Shown: positions 9,891 to 18,724, numbered from the stretch's first letter. The stretch is DNA of 64,000 nt from Candidatus Marinamargulisbacteria bacterium SCGC AG-343-D04 (GCA_003265885.1 QFBQ01000001.1:1-64000), one strand, 5' to 3'. A program made the numbers and translations. The notes: generated by a model not told the origin, from the sequence alone.

Positions 9891-10331
9891 CTAAAACATA
9901 GAAGATATCTCTCTTAAACGATGTTTACTTTTAACAAAAGTTCCAGATCCATAAGCTAATAATTGTTTTTGTTCATTAAAAATTTTACTTTCAGCTATGA
10001 TCTGTGATTTACCATTAGAAATAATAAGCCCTTTAGCAATTATCCTTCCTTCACTTATTGGCCTTATAAAGTGAGTAGTAAAAGAAGACGTTAACATGAA
10101 AAACTCATGTTCTACCGATTGTGAAGCAAAATAGGCACTATCATCCAGACATTTAAAGTAAACAGATCCATGTATAGCACGGGCTGTATGAAAAAATTCT
10201 GGTTTTACATCCATATTGAGTTCGGCCTGTGAATCGGAAATAGCTAAAGATGGATTATAAAAAGTATTAATAGGTGCTGAATAATACATTTGAACCAAAT
10301 TATTATAAAAGTCCGCATTTTTCATAGACAT
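9891..10331 (-). CDS. PaaI/YiiD-like hotdog-fold thioesterase
   Basis: A 146-residue single hotdog domain resembling PaaI-type acyl-CoA thioesterases. The sequence HGSVYFKCLDDSAYFAS matches the family's H-G-(G/S)-x-x-x-x-x-x-D active-site helix, followed by the typical SSFTTHFIRPISEGRIIAKG strand pair. The start may be the ATG at 10331 or the one two codons later. It follows the small dimeric-barrel gene after only 12 bases, so the two are probably co-transcribed. The physiological thioester is unknown. Confidence 0.8.
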   Translation of the reverse strand: MSMKNADFYNNLVQMYYSAPINTFYNPSLAISDSQAELNMDVKPEFFHTARAIHGSVYFKCLDDSAYFASQSVEHEFFMLTSSFTTHFIRPISEGRIIAKGLIISNGKSQIIAESKIFNEQKQLLAYGSGTFVKSKHRLREISSMF

Positions 10332-10343
10332 ATAAACACTTAA

Positions 10344-10640
10344 TTACGCATTATATTCATAGAATATAGGGCCTGATACGGGATCAGTTACTCCAAGCTC
10401 TTCAGATAAAACCTCTAAACCATCTCTAATTGAATCCAAGAATGTAATCATCTCAGGTCTTGCATTGATAACATGAGACTCTGATTCCCAAATACCAACA
10501 GAACAACAGGTATTCTTTCCTGTTTTAATAACAAAAGAATACAATAAACCATCAAAATTCATAGGTTGAGACAACTTTTCCACAACACTATCATAATCAG
10601 ATTCTTTAATTTTAAATTTTACTACGTTTGAATATTTCAT
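10344..10640 (-). CDS. Small dimeric alpha/beta-barrel (ABM-like) protein
   Basis: A 98-residue protein whose alternating pattern (VVKFKIKESDYDSVVEKL..., then GLLYSFVIKTG, CSVGIWESE, and a C-terminal helix) resembles ferredoxin-like dimeric alpha/beta-barrel proteins such as antibiotic-biosynthesis-monooxygenase (ABM) domains. No cofactor motif is evident and the function cannot be named. It is the first gene of a two-gene unit with the thioesterase and has a conventional leader with a strong Shine-Dalgarno (see 10649-10669). Confidence 0.6.
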   Translation of the reverse strand: MKYSNVVKFKIKESDYDSVVEKLSQPMNFDGLLYSFVIKTGKNTCCSVGIWESESHVINARPEMITFLDSIRDGLEVLSEELGVTDPVSGPIFYEYNA

Positions 10641-10648
10641 TTTGACAT

Positions 10649-10669
10649 CTCCCTATTTTTTTAATTATA
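10649..10669 (-). promoter_or_regulatory. Promoter -10 and strong Shine-Dalgarno of the 10640 gene
   Basis: On the minus strand a perfect TATAAT (10664-10669) is followed by an A-rich stretch and AGGGAGAT just before the ATG at 10640. This is one of the minority of leaders here with a clear Shine-Dalgarno. A convincing -35 box is not visible. Confidence 0.55.
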
Positions 10670-10824
10670 CCAAACTTTAATAATATTAAAATTTATTTCA
10701 CTCAAATCAAAGAAGTCAAATTCAAATATAAAAAACCTTATTCCAGACAAGAAAATTTCTAATATTCAAAACTGTTAGTGTCCTTTTAAGGAATATCTCA
10801 TCTATACATCAAAAATAAATGTCG

Positions 10825-10840
10825 CATAATATATATTATG
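10825..10840. repeat. 16-bp perfect AT-rich palindrome
   Basis: CATAATAT directly followed by its reverse complement ATATTATG. It sits 18 bases beyond the stop of the ACR3-like gene. In the direction of that gene the T-run comes before the hairpin, so it does not look like an intrinsic terminator. It could be an operator, or chance in AT-rich DNA. Confidence 0.3.
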
Positions 10841-10857
10841 TTAAAAAAAACAAAAAA

Positions 10858-11778
10858 TTACTTTCTTAACAAAAGACTCAATAAAATTAAATGAGGAAAC
10901 TCGATAAGCATCCCTAAGATCAAAATAAGCTGGATCACTGTTTCGGAAGGAAATAGCCCAACACTAATAGCTAACATTAATGGCGTATTCCTAGCAGAAG
11001 ATGTAATAATCAAACTAGCTTTTTCAGCTCGTGTAAAACCAAACTTTTTTGAAATAAATAAACCTAAAAAATAAGCAATTAAAAAGAAACAAGCGACTAC
11101 AAGCAATGTCACAGGTAAAATCAATAAATTACTGACCAATGATTGTATATTATTATTAAAAATAGCAAATACAAGTATCGTTAAAGAAATAACCATACCT
11201 CTTTCTAAAAATATACTTGCCTTATCTAGAAAAACCTTCCCAATTTTACCAAAAAAAGATCGTAATAACTGTGCAATCAAAAAAGGATATAAAAGCCAAG
11301 AAAGAAGCACATCAAAAAAGGCACCCATATCTATTGAAGCATTACTATTTGTAAATAGTAATAAATAAAACGGTAAGAGCAAAATTTGAGATAATAAATT
11401 AATGGGTAACAGCGCAAGATTTATATCTACATCGCCATCAGCCAATTTAGTAAATCCAAGAAACCAATCCGTGCAAGGCGCTACTAAATAAAAAATCAAC
11501 CCCACGAAAAGCATGCTGCCAGTATCAACAAAGATTGAAGAAATCAAAAAGGCAATTGTTGGAAGCAATACAAAATTCATCATCCAAGCAATAGATAAGT
11601 ATTTTTTATTTTTTACGCCTTGTAAAAGATGGCCAATGGACACATTAAAAAACAAGCAACACAACATAAGGATAATTGAATAATCAACCAAGTTTGAATT
11701 TAATGGATATAAAATTCCACTTAATGATCCAAAAATAATAGCTAAAATTAATATAATGGGTTCTAAATAGGCTTTCAT
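10858..11778 (-). CDS. ACR3-like arsenite/metalloid efflux permease (BASS superfamily)
   Basis: About 306 residues with roughly ten hydrophobic segments and the bile-acid:sodium-symporter fold. The best family match is ACR3: LVAPCTDWFLGFT resembles the ACR3 APCTxMVxxWS region with its conserved cysteine, and ARNTPLMLAI fits the second crossover helix. The start at 11778 was chosen because its ATG comes one base after the stop of the upstream flavoprotein; an ATG at 11799 or GTG at 11802 in the same frame would overlap it. ACR3 exports arsenite or antimonite. Pairing with a thiol-rich flavoprotein supports metalloid detoxification, but arsR and a clear arsenate reductase are not adjacent. Confidence 0.72.
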   Translation of the reverse strand: MKAYLEPIILILAIIFGSLSGILYPLNSNLVDYSIILMLCCLFFNVSIGHLLQGVKNKKYLSIAWMMNFVLLPTIAFLISSIFVDTGSMLFVGLIFYLVAPCTDWFLGFTKLADGDVDINLALLPINLLSQILLLPFYLLLFTNSNASIDMGAFFDVLLSWLLYPFLIAQLLRSFFGKIGKVFLDKASIFLERGMVISLTILVFAIFNNNIQSLVSNLLILPVTLLVVACFFLIAYFLGLFISKKFGFTRAEKASLIITSSARNTPLMLAISVGLFPSETVIQLILILGMLIEFPHLILLSLLLRK

Positions 11779-11779
11779 A

Positions 11780-12898
11780 TCAACAAACACACTCACCATC
11801 ACAGCAAGCTAAATCTTTTAAATAAAAATTTGCATCTTTATAATCTTGAACAACTCTCTTAATAATAGAATTGTCAATTTTATTACGTACCGCAATTCGA
11901 TTCGCAACAATCGAAAACCGCTGCCTATACTTATAAATAAAACAAAATAGTGCATTTCCGTGTTTTACTTGCGGACCAACTAAAAAAAGATTTTTAGTTT
12001 TTGTTGACTCATCAAAATTGTTAAGAATAGGATACCCTTCATGAGTCTCAAACAAAGACTCTATTAGTGAAAGACTACTCGTAAACCCAGTACAGTTAAT
12101 TGGCTTATGAGATGAAATAAATTGTTTGTTTGACACAGTTTCAGCAACATATTTCCCCTTATCAAAACGCACTTCTTTTACTCCTGATTCAGGTTTATAT
12201 TCAAAATTAAGGTCTTCTTCGATTAACCGGTCACGTGTAAATGGTGATAAAGAATAACTAGAATCACTATTAACTAACTCAAAACTATTGGATCTATCTA
12301 AAAGTGTAACGCTTGTCCCCTCTCGACATAAATTTATCGCAGCATCACAACCAGATTCGTAAGCTCCAATAACAATTCGTTCATCTGTTTTAATCTCTTC
12401 AAAACTACTAATATCGGAGTAATGCATACAAAGTTCAGAACCTTTAAAGGCACGTCTATCTGGGTACTGGTATTCACCTGCTGCCCAAATAAGAAATTGG
12501 CTATGATACTCGCCCTTATTGGTCATCACAATAAATGTCCCCTTCTTTTTATGGACGGTCTCAACGGTAACACCAGTATTAATATCGAGTTTATAAAATT
12601 CAGAAACAGTCTCTAAGTACTCCTGATATTCTTCCCCTGTAGGATGTTCCGTTAATAAATTAAATGCTGGGGATGTCTCAGGCGTAATCGCATTCAAATC
12701 AGGCATTTTAAAAAAATTACCAGTAAACGAAGGCGAAATAAACTGTGTTTCTTCCGGCCATTTTTTAAACGATGCACCAATTTCTTCTTTTTCTAAAATC
12801 TGAAAATTAATGCCCATACGTTTTAAAACCACCGCTACACCAATACCGGCCGATCCTGCACCTACAACTATAACATCAATCGTTTTAACAACTTTCAT
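11780..12898 (-). CDS. FAD/NAD(P)-binding oxidoreductase with Cys-rich C-terminal tail, partner of ACR3
   Basis: A 372-residue flavoprotein monooxygenase or thioredoxin-reductase-like enzyme. The FAD fold GAGSAGIG is at residues 13-20, the segment GASFKKWPEETQFISPSF is typical of the YpdA/flavin-monooxygenase group, and a second nucleotide fold contains IGAYESGCDAAINL near residue 177. The protein ends in CCDGECVC, four cysteines within eight residues, suggesting metal or metalloid binding or a redox tail. Similar flavoproteins occur beside ars genes. It lies directly upstream of the ACR3-like permease with about a one-base gap. Substrate and reaction are unknown; the link to metalloids is context-based. 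Confidence 0.72.
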   Translation of the reverse strand: MKVVKTIDVIVVGAGSAGIGVAVVLKRMGINFQILEKEEIGASFKKWPEETQFISPSFTGNFFKMPDLNAITPETSPAFNLLTEHPTGEEYQEYLETVSEFYKLDINTGVTVETVHKKKGTFIVMTNKGEYHSQFLIWAAGEYQYPDRRAFKGSELCMHYSDISSFEEIKTDERIVIGAYESGCDAAINLCREGTSVTLLDRSNSFELVNSDSSYSLSPFTRDRLIEEDLNFEYKPESGVKEVRFDKGKYVAETVSNKQFISSHKPINCTGFTSSLSLIESLFETHEGYPILNNFDESTKTKNLFLVGPQVKHGNALFCFIYKYRQRFSIVANRIAVRNKIDNSIIKRVVQDYKDANFYLKDLACCDGECVC

Positions 12899-13092
12899 TC
12901 TCTAGACTTTCTTATATACGTATCTAATACTACCAATCCTACTACTATTGTACAATTCATCTCTACGTTAAAAGCCACCGCTAAAGAGATATAAAGTCAT
13001 AAAACAAAAACCTCTCATTAAAAAATTTTTATAAATAAAAAAATAAAAACATTAAAAAAAGATAAATTTAAATGTAAAATAAAAAAAATAAA

Positions 13093-13842
13093 ATGAGAAA
13101 AAAAATAGCAATATCTAATACAGCAACATTAAAAAGTCAAAAGAAGCAACCTTCATTTGAAAAAATCGAGAATATCAACCCAGAAGATTTCAATAAATAC
13201 CCGCAAGAAGATCTCTTTATAAGACTTCTTCACTGTGATTACAAAAAAATCTGCAAAGACCCTAAACACCCACTATTATCCGTAAAGTTAGACCAATGGA
13301 TAAATCTTAAATGCAATATATTAAATGTAATTTCAAAGAAAAAAAAATGTAAAAAACATTTACTTTATGCATTCGGAACTACCAAAGAAAGAAAACCTCA
13401 TATTTACAGTATCTTGTTAAAAGCAACTACTGTAGAATTATCCAAATCACAAAATGAGCATAAACCTTTCAAACTTTTTCAACTACTTTTAGAGTTTCCG
13501 GATTTTTTTCAAGATTCAACGGAATTAGAGTCAATCTCTACTCAATTATTTTCTGAAACAACCCCAGAGCATTGGGAAAATTTTTTTCTTGCACAACATG
13601 ACACTGAAGAACATACTAAATATCACATTATAAAACTCCTTAATAATTTTCATATCAGCAATTTTATAATAGATACCCTCTTATTTCAAAAAGAAGGGTT
13701 TGATTTAGAGCGATTCGAAGAAACAAGCGAAAATGACCCGTTTTTCTACGAAGCAATTGTAGAAAATATAGTTTATCCATTATCCGACGAGCTAGAAGAT
13801 ATTGAAGATATTGAAGATCTTGAAAGTCAAAATGAGAACTAA
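13093..13842 (+). CDS. Uncharacterised helical protein with acidic C terminus
   Basis: I do not recognise this 249-residue protein. It has a lysine-rich N terminus, no signal peptide or transmembrane segment, alternating helical stretches with many F/L/H residues, and an acidic tail ending in DIEDIEDLE. The CKKICKDPKHP-like and KKKKCKK segments are basic. It stands alone between a divergent flavoprotein and a downstream potassium channel. The upstream region is extremely A-rich with no clear Shine-Dalgarno. Codon use fits the neighbourhood (A-rich coding strand), so there is no sign of recent transfer. It is probably a lineage-specific protein. Confidence 0.6.
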   Translation: MRKKIAISNTATLKSQKKQPSFEKIENINPEDFNKYPQEDLFIRLLHCDYKKICKDPKHPLLSVKLDQWINLKCNILNVISKKKKCKKHLLYAFGTTKERKPHIYSILLKATTVELSKSQNEHKPFKLFQLLLEFPDFFQDSTELESISTQLFSETTPEHWENFFLAQHDTEEHTKYHIIKLLNNFHISNFIIDTLLFQKEGFDLERFEETSENDPFFYEAIVENIVYPLSDELEDIEDIEDLESQNEN

Positions 13843-13953
13843 ACATGAAAAAGATTGGGCGAAAAATATAATCAAAAAATTTCTCTCTAAAATACTAAAA
13901 AATCAAATCAAAACATTTTTCTTTTCACAAAATTACACTACACTATAACTATA

Positions 13954-14706
13954 ATGTCTTTTAAACGTAAGTTGCATGATATTGTATTTAATACGAACTG
14001 TCGTATAGGCCAAGCTTTCGATACGTCTATTATCATACTTATTATCATTAGCACTATTAGCATATCAATATCTAGTATCAAGACTTATCATCTTTCTTAC
14101 GGACAATTGTTCTATACCCTCGAATGGATACTAACTATTCTTTTTACCATAGAATACGTCTTAAGACTTTATTCCTCAAAAAACAGGGTGGCCTACTCTA
14201 CCAGTTTTTTTGGTATTGTTGATTTGTTAGCCATTTTGCCAACATATATTGCTTTAGTGATGACTAGTAGTCATTATTTATTATTCATTCGATTATTGCG
14301 CGTTATGCGTATTTTTCGAGTATTGAAGCTGTTTAAGTATGTATCTGAAATGCAATTAATCATACAAACTCTTGCTAAAAGTAGTAGAAAAATTCTTGTT
14401 TTTCTTATGATGGTTTTAGTTCTGATTACACTATTAGGCTCAACAATGTATATTATTGAAGGTGAAGAACATGGCTTTTCAAATATTCCTGTTAGTATTT
14501 ATTGGGCCATTGTTACCCTAACCACTGTTGGTTATGGGGATATATCTCCGCAGACTGCTTTAGGAAAACTTGTTTCATCTATTATAATGATTTTAGGATA
14601 CTGCATTATTGCAGTTCCTACTGGACTAGTGAGTGTTGATTTATCAAAAAACTTTTCTAACTCCCCTTCTACCCCATCTACTCAAAAATCTTCCCAAAAT
14701 AATTAA
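13954..14706 (+). CDS. Voltage-gated potassium channel (Kv-type, six-transmembrane)
   Basis: A 250-residue ion channel with S1-S4 voltage sensor and pore. S4 is visible as LLRVMRIFRVLKLFK with arginines every third residue, and the selectivity filter is TTVGYGD near residue 190, between two hydrophobic helices. The size matches KvAP/KvLm-like bacterial channels and there is no cytoplasmic RCK domain. A TATAAC box lies four to ten bases before the ATG, suggesting an mRNA with almost no leader. Confidence 0.92.
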   Translation: MSFKRKLHDIVFNTNCRIGQAFDTSIIILIIISTISISISSIKTYHLSYGQLFYTLEWILTILFTIEYVLRLYSSKNRVAYSTSFFGIVDLLAILPTYIALVMTSSHYLLFIRLLRVMRIFRVLKLFKYVSEMQLIIQTLAKSSRKILVFLMMVLVLITLLGSTMYIIEGEEHGFSNIPVSIYWAIVTLTTVGYGDISPQTALGKLVSSIIMILGYCIIAVPTGLVSVDLSKNFSNSPSTPSTQKSSQNN

Positions 14707-14812
14707 AAAAAATTTTTATGTAATTTTAATGAATTTCAGCTTGATTTCATCTTTAATAATCAAGAACTCAGATAAAAAATTTTCTTTACTCAATTAAAAC
14801 ATGTATCAAACC

Positions 14813-14841
14813 TTGTAAAAACACTTAAAGGCATTCAAAAT
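14813..14841 (+). promoter_or_regulatory. Promoter of the YitT-family gene, leaderless type
   Basis: TTGTAA (14813-14818), 17-base spacer, CAAAAT (14836-14841), six bases, then the second of two adjacent ATGs (14848). The spacing repeats that at 933, 21104 and 46667 and favours the second ATG as start. Confidence 0.5.
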
Positions 14842-14847
14842 AGAATG

Positions 14848-15699
14848 ATGTGGTCACCATTAAAAAAAGAATTGATAGACCTATCATTTATCTTTCTAGG
14901 AATCTCCTTAGCCTTTCTAGGCATTAATGGATTTTTATTACCTAATGGATTTATCGATGGTGGCGTTACAGGTTTATCTATGCTTGTTTCAAAATTATGG
15001 AACGTTGATTTGGCCACCGTTATTTTTTTGATTAACAGCCCCTTTGTCTTTATTGCATCTCGACGAATGGGACTTGTTTTTTCTTTAAAAAGCGCATTAA
15101 CAATAGCTGGTTTTGCAACGATGCTTCATTTTCTTCATTTTCCTTTAGTCACAGAAGACAAAATTTTATCAGCTATATTTGGGGGAATTGCTTTAGGTTC
15201 AGGAATTGGATTTGCATTTAGAGGAGCAGCTGTTTTAGACGGTACTGAAGTTGTTGCATTGCTTCTAAGCAAACGTTTTGGTATAAGGGTTGGAGATGTG
15301 ATTTTGAGTTTTAACGTTGTGTTATTTTCTGTAGCAGCCGTTGTACTGGGTTTAGAATCTGCTTTATATTCAGTGTTAACTTACTTGTCAGCTTCAAAAG
15401 CGATAGATTTTGTTGTCTATGGGTTTGAATTATTAGGCATGAATATAGTAGCAGAAAATAGCAAAAAAATTAGAGACGCCATTAATGAAAACTTAGGTCT
15501 TAGTGTAACCATTTTTAATGGAGAACGTGGCTTCACAAAAAAGAAACAAGATATCTTGTTTTGTGTATGCGGAGCTATTGATGCTAATAAAGTAAAAGAA
15601 TTAGCAACTCGTATTGATCCGAATGCTTTTATAACAATGCATAAAATAAAAGAAACCTATGGCGGAGGATTACAACGCCAATATATTTCAATTAAATAA
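14848..15699 (+). CDS. YitT family membrane protein (DUF2179 C-terminal domain)
   Basis: About 283 residues. Five or six hydrophobic segments, with glycine-rich loops typical of YitT (LPNGFIDGGVTGLSML; GIALGSGIGFAFRGAAVLDGTEV), are followed by a soluble C-terminal domain (about 205-283) with GLSVTIFNGERGFT and GGGLQRQY. The role is unknown; the family is widespread in bacteria. Two ATGs occur in tandem at 14845 and 14848, and the second fits the promoter spacing. The coding strand is strongly G-rich (20 G against 6 C in 15181-15240), opposite to most of the window, which suggests recent inversion or acquisition. Confidence 0.88.
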   Translation: MWSPLKKELIDLSFIFLGISLAFLGINGFLLPNGFIDGGVTGLSMLVSKLWNVDLATVIFLINSPFVFIASRRMGLVFSLKSALTIAGFATMLHFLHFPLVTEDKILSAIFGGIALGSGIGFAFRGAAVLDGTEVVALLLSKRFGIRVGDVILSFNVVLFSVAAVVLGLESALYSVLTYLSASKAIDFVVYGFELLGMNIVAENSKKIRDAINENLGLSVTIFNGERGFTKKKQDILFCVCGAIDANKVKELATRIDPNAFITMHKIKETYGGGLQRQYISIK

Positions 15700-15710
15700 A
15701 AATTCTAACC

Positions 15711-16061
15711 CTAAAAATGTTCTTTCCATATATCTTCATCAAAACCCACTAATAAGTGCTGATTAGATATCAAAACTGGTCGTTTTACTAAATTTCCATT
15801 TTTAGAAAGTAAAACTAAAGCTTCATCTTCTGAAAGAGATGGTAAAACCTCCTTCATATTTAAAGACCTATACTCTTTTCCAGAAACGTTAAATAACTGC
15901 TTTAAAGAATATTTTCCTTTTGTTAACAACAAACTTAACTCCTCAATTTGAGGGGGGCAGTCTCTAATAGGAATAATCTCAAACTGAATACGCTTAGACT
16001 CTAAAAACTTTATCGCTTTGATGCAGGTAGAACATTTTTTATAAACATATAGCTTTACCAT
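15711..16061 (-). CDS. ArsC/Spx-family thioredoxin-fold protein
   Basis: A 116-residue ArsC-like protein with a CxxC motif (C10-S-T-C13) at the start of the first helix and KRPVL in the position of the family's conserved R-P segment. CxxC resembles Spx/MgsR or YffB rather than the single-cysteine glutaredoxin-dependent arsenate reductase. Function is therefore open: redox-sensing regulator or reductase. It has a conventional promoter and a strong Shine-Dalgarno. It converges with the YitT gene, with 11 bases between the stops. Confidence 0.78.
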   Translation of the reverse strand: MVKLYVYKKCSTCIKAIKFLESKRIQFEIIPIRDCPPQIEELSLLLTKGKYSLKQLFNVSGKEYRSLNMKEVLPSLSEDEALVLLSKNGNLVKRPVLISNQHLLVGFDEDIWKEHF

Positions 16062-16066
16062 AGAAC

Positions 16067-16114
16067 TCTCCCTTCGTGGAAGACCAGACTACTAAACAAC
16101 AATTAACGAGTCAA
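16067..16114 (-). promoter_or_regulatory. Promoter and Shine-Dalgarno of the ArsC/Spx-like gene
   Basis: On the minus strand TTGACT (16109-16114) and TAGTCT (16086-16091) are separated by 17 bases. AAGGGAGA (16067-16074) ends five bases before the ATG. This leadered arrangement contrasts with the leaderless promoters elsewhere. Confidence 0.6.
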
Positions 16115-16124
16115 TTAATATAAG

Positions 16125-17222
16125 CTATCTCAACCATTTTCGAATAATTAAATCTAGCTCTCCACTTTCTTCCAAACTTAGTATTCCCCTATTCACCTTC
16201 TCTCTCAAGTTAGAATTAGAAGGAAATGCAATCCCATAGAACTGACTATCAAATGTTATATCCAACACTTCTAAATTAGATTTTTTAAATTTCTGAACAT
16301 AATACTTTAGTCTAGGAAAATCATATACAAAAGCATCCAGTTCTTTTGACACGAGTGGAAATAGGGCCTGCTCAAAATCAGAATATTGATAAACATTCGC
16401 ATGAATTGAGTTGAGAAAAAAAGAAGCTGTTGAGCCTGAAATAGTTCCAACCTTTTTTCCGGCTAAGTCAGCTACCTCAGAAATAGACCTATCTAATTTT
16501 TGAACAGTTAACGCACTAGAAATAGATGCAGTAAAAAAAGAAATTAAAAATATTCCCACAAACATCCATAATACAGAAATAGTACGCCCAAAAAAACTAC
16601 GTGGAACTTTATCTCCATATCCAACCGTGGTCACCGTCACTGTAGACCACCATATAGAATCTCTAATTCCTTTCCAATACTTTTTACTAAATTGAGAATT
16701 ATTATTTCGCTCAATGACCCATATAATATTAGAAATTAAAAATATAACTGAAACTAGTATAAAAATAGATTTGAGAATATTGGCTGAAAATATCATACTA
16801 AAAAAGTTTTTAAACAACTGAACATACCCGTATTCTGAATTAAATAATAAAACAGCTAACCCAGTTTGATAATAAGGATAAGAAAAATCCATATTGATTT
16901 CACGGTCTTTTGTAATAGATAAACCAGAAATAGCAAAATCTAGACGCGACTCTTCAACATTTTGAAATAAAGATTGTAAATCATCATACAAAACTAATTG
17001 ATACCTAAAATTAAGTTGTACGGCTAATTCCTTTAAAATATCTATACTTATTCCAGAAAGAGCTCCTTTACCATCCTTAATCACAAAGGGTTCAAATATC
17101 TTAGTTCCAATAATATAAGTTTTTTGAGTATCCTCAAATTCCAGTTCACTAGAATAAACAATAGTTGAACAACACACACATATATAAACTAAAATAAAAC
17201 ACAAGTTCCTAAAAACTTTCAT
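16125..17222 (-). CDS. Ionotropic glutamate receptor-type (GluR0-like) potassium channel
   Basis: About 365 residues from the ATG at 17222, chosen because it begins a clean signal peptide (MKVFRNLCFILVYICVCCS). A further open stretch upstream to 17327 has no membrane or domain logic. The mature part starts with half of a periplasmic amino-acid-binding domain (IGTKIFEPFVI, GISIDILKELA, MDFSYPYYQTG). A membrane helix, a pore loop with TTVGYGDKVPRSFFGR, and a second helix interrupt it before the other half of the ligand-binding lobe (KKVGTISGSTASFFLN onward). That is the GluR0 architecture: ligand-gated channel with a potassium-type filter. The ligand is probably an amino acid. No transporter ATPase or permease is adjacent, which argues against a simple ABC binding protein. 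Confidence 0.9.
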   Translation of the reverse strand: MKVFRNLCFILVYICVCCSTIVYSSELEFEDTQKTYIIGTKIFEPFVIKDGKGALSGISIDILKELAVQLNFRYQLVLYDDLQSLFQNVEESRLDFAISGLSITKDREINMDFSYPYYQTGLAVLLFNSEYGYVQLFKNFFSMIFSANILKSIFILVSVIFLISNIIWVIERNNNSQFSKKYWKGIRDSIWWSTVTVTTVGYGDKVPRSFFGRTISVLWMFVGIFLISFFTASISSALTVQKLDRSISEVADLAGKKVGTISGSTASFFLNSIHANVYQYSDFEQALFPLVSKELDAFVYDFPRLKYYVQKFKKSNLEVLDITFDSQFYGIAFPSNSNLREKVNRGILSLEESGELDLIIRKWLR

Positions 17223-17356
17223 ACTCAATATAGTTACCATTTTTACCAAAAGTTCAAACCTATAAAAAAAGCTAATAGAACTTCTACACAAACACATAGA
17301 AAACCATGGTCGTGAATCGCAAAACAAACGACATCGCAGTAAAATTTCAGACTATT

Positions 17357-18697
17357 TCAATAAGAAAACCGAACAATAGTCTCTAAATGATATGTTTGCG
17401 GAAACATGTTCAAGACACAAACACTAGAAATTCGATACCCACCTTCGCATAATATTTTCGAATCCCGAAGCAAGGTTTCAGGTGAACACGACACATAAAT
17501 TAGAACATCTATCTTCTTATCAAGAATACACTGTAATACTTTTCTATCCACCCCCTTTCGAGGAGGGTCACATATAACAATCGATGGATCGCTATCCATA
17601 GATGGTAACACCTCTTCAACCACGCCTTCAATAAATTCAACATTTTCAACATGATTCAACGCAGCATTCGCATTAGCATCAAAAATCGCCTTAGGATGAG
17701 ACTCTACCCCCACAATCTTTTGAACATGAGAAGCCAAATACAAAGTCATAGCTCCCGTTCCACAATAAAGATCTAAAACACTTTCAGAGCCATTCACATC
17801 CATCATTTGCAACACTTCCTCCCATAACAAAAGCATCCCTCTTCTATTTGCCTGAAAAAAAGATCGTAAAGACAGAGATAAACATAACCCCCCTACTCTC
17901 TCTTTAATTTCGCTTTCCCCCCACAACAAACACTCTTTTTCGCCTAAAACTGTCCATTTAAGGTTATCGTTTTCACTCAAATATATACTTTTCACTTCTG
18001 AAACACCTTTCATATAAGCCACAAATGACTCTCGATACTCCATCAAATCATCGTTACTCACTAACGCAATCATCACCTCCGATTCAGAAGACACCCTCAC
18101 AACAAAATGAGCGATCCCGTCACGTTCATTTTCTTTAAAAATAGGAGGCGAAAACTCTCTCAAATATGATTTAAATAAAAGCAAAACCCTATTCGTTAAG
18201 GAGTCCTGAATATAACACTCGTCACAATCCACAACACGCTGACTTCTCATTGCAAAAAAACCAACACTATAGTTCCCTTCCTCATCTTTAGTAACAGCAA
18301 ACTGCGCCTTATTTCTATAAAACAAGGTATCTGGAGACTCCCTATACATCACATCGGGAATAGAATATCCCTCTTGTTCAAATAAACGCTGCACTCGCTC
18401 CACCTTCATAGCTTTTTCAGAAGCTTCTGAAAGATGCTGAATATGACAGCCTCCACATCTCGTAAACACCTTACAAGGAGGAGATTGACGTTGATCTGAT
18501 GGCCTAATAATCTCCACACACTTACCAAATGAATACGGTAAAGACACTTTCGTAATATGAACACAAATGGTATCCCCCGGACAGGTAAACGGAACAAGCA
18601 CCACCGCCCCCTTATATACGCCCTGACCTAATCCTTTATCCGACCAAGACTGAATATCTAAATAAAACCGATCATTTTTTTGAAAAGGAATGGTCAT
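17357..18697 (-). CDS. rlmD: 23S rRNA (uracil-C5)-methyltransferase, RlmD/RumA type
   Basis: About 446 residues. It has an N-terminal TRAM-like beta domain (KGAVVLVPFTCPGDTICVHI), the Fe-S cysteine cluster CKVFTRCGGCHIQHL, and a C-terminal SAM-dependent Rossmann domain (VLDLYCGTGAMTLYLA; ICDPPRKGVD). The catalytic cysteine lies in YVSCSPETLLRD. Members methylate U1939 and/or U747 of 23S rRNA; which position is modified here is not readable, and RlmC/RlmCD are alternatives. The ATG at 18697 was preferred to a GTG two codons upstream. It is the last gene of a minus-strand operon beginning at 21016. Confidence 0.9.
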   Translation of the reverse strand: MTIPFQKNDRFYLDIQSWSDKGLGQGVYKGAVVLVPFTCPGDTICVHITKVSLPYSFGKCVEIIRPSDQRQSPPCKVFTRCGGCHIQHLSEASEKAMKVERVQRLFEQEGYSIPDVMYRESPDTLFYRNKAQFAVTKDEEGNYSVGFFAMRSQRVVDCDECYIQDSLTNRVLLLFKSYLREFSPPIFKENERDGIAHFVVRVSSESEVMIALVSNDDLMEYRESFVAYMKGVSEVKSIYLSENDNLKWTVLGEKECLLWGESEIKERVGGLCLSLSLRSFFQANRRGMLLLWEEVLQMMDVNGSESVLDLYCGTGAMTLYLASHVQKIVGVESHPKAIFDANANAALNHVENVEFIEGVVEEVLPSMDSDPSIVICDPPRKGVDRKVLQCILDKKIDVLIYVSCSPETLLRDSKILCEGGYRISSVCVLNMFPQTYHLETIVRFSY

Positions 18698-18724
18698 ATA
18701 CACCTATATTTATAGACTAAAGTC

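Noticed and set aside
10825..10840. Intrinsic terminator of the ACR3-like gene
   Set aside because: In the direction of transcription the T-run precedes the palindrome instead of following it.
16125..17327. ABC-transporter amino-acid-binding protein
   Set aside because: The binding domain is interrupted by two membrane helices and a K+ filter (TVGYGD), and no ABC genes are adjacent; GluR0-type channel fits better.
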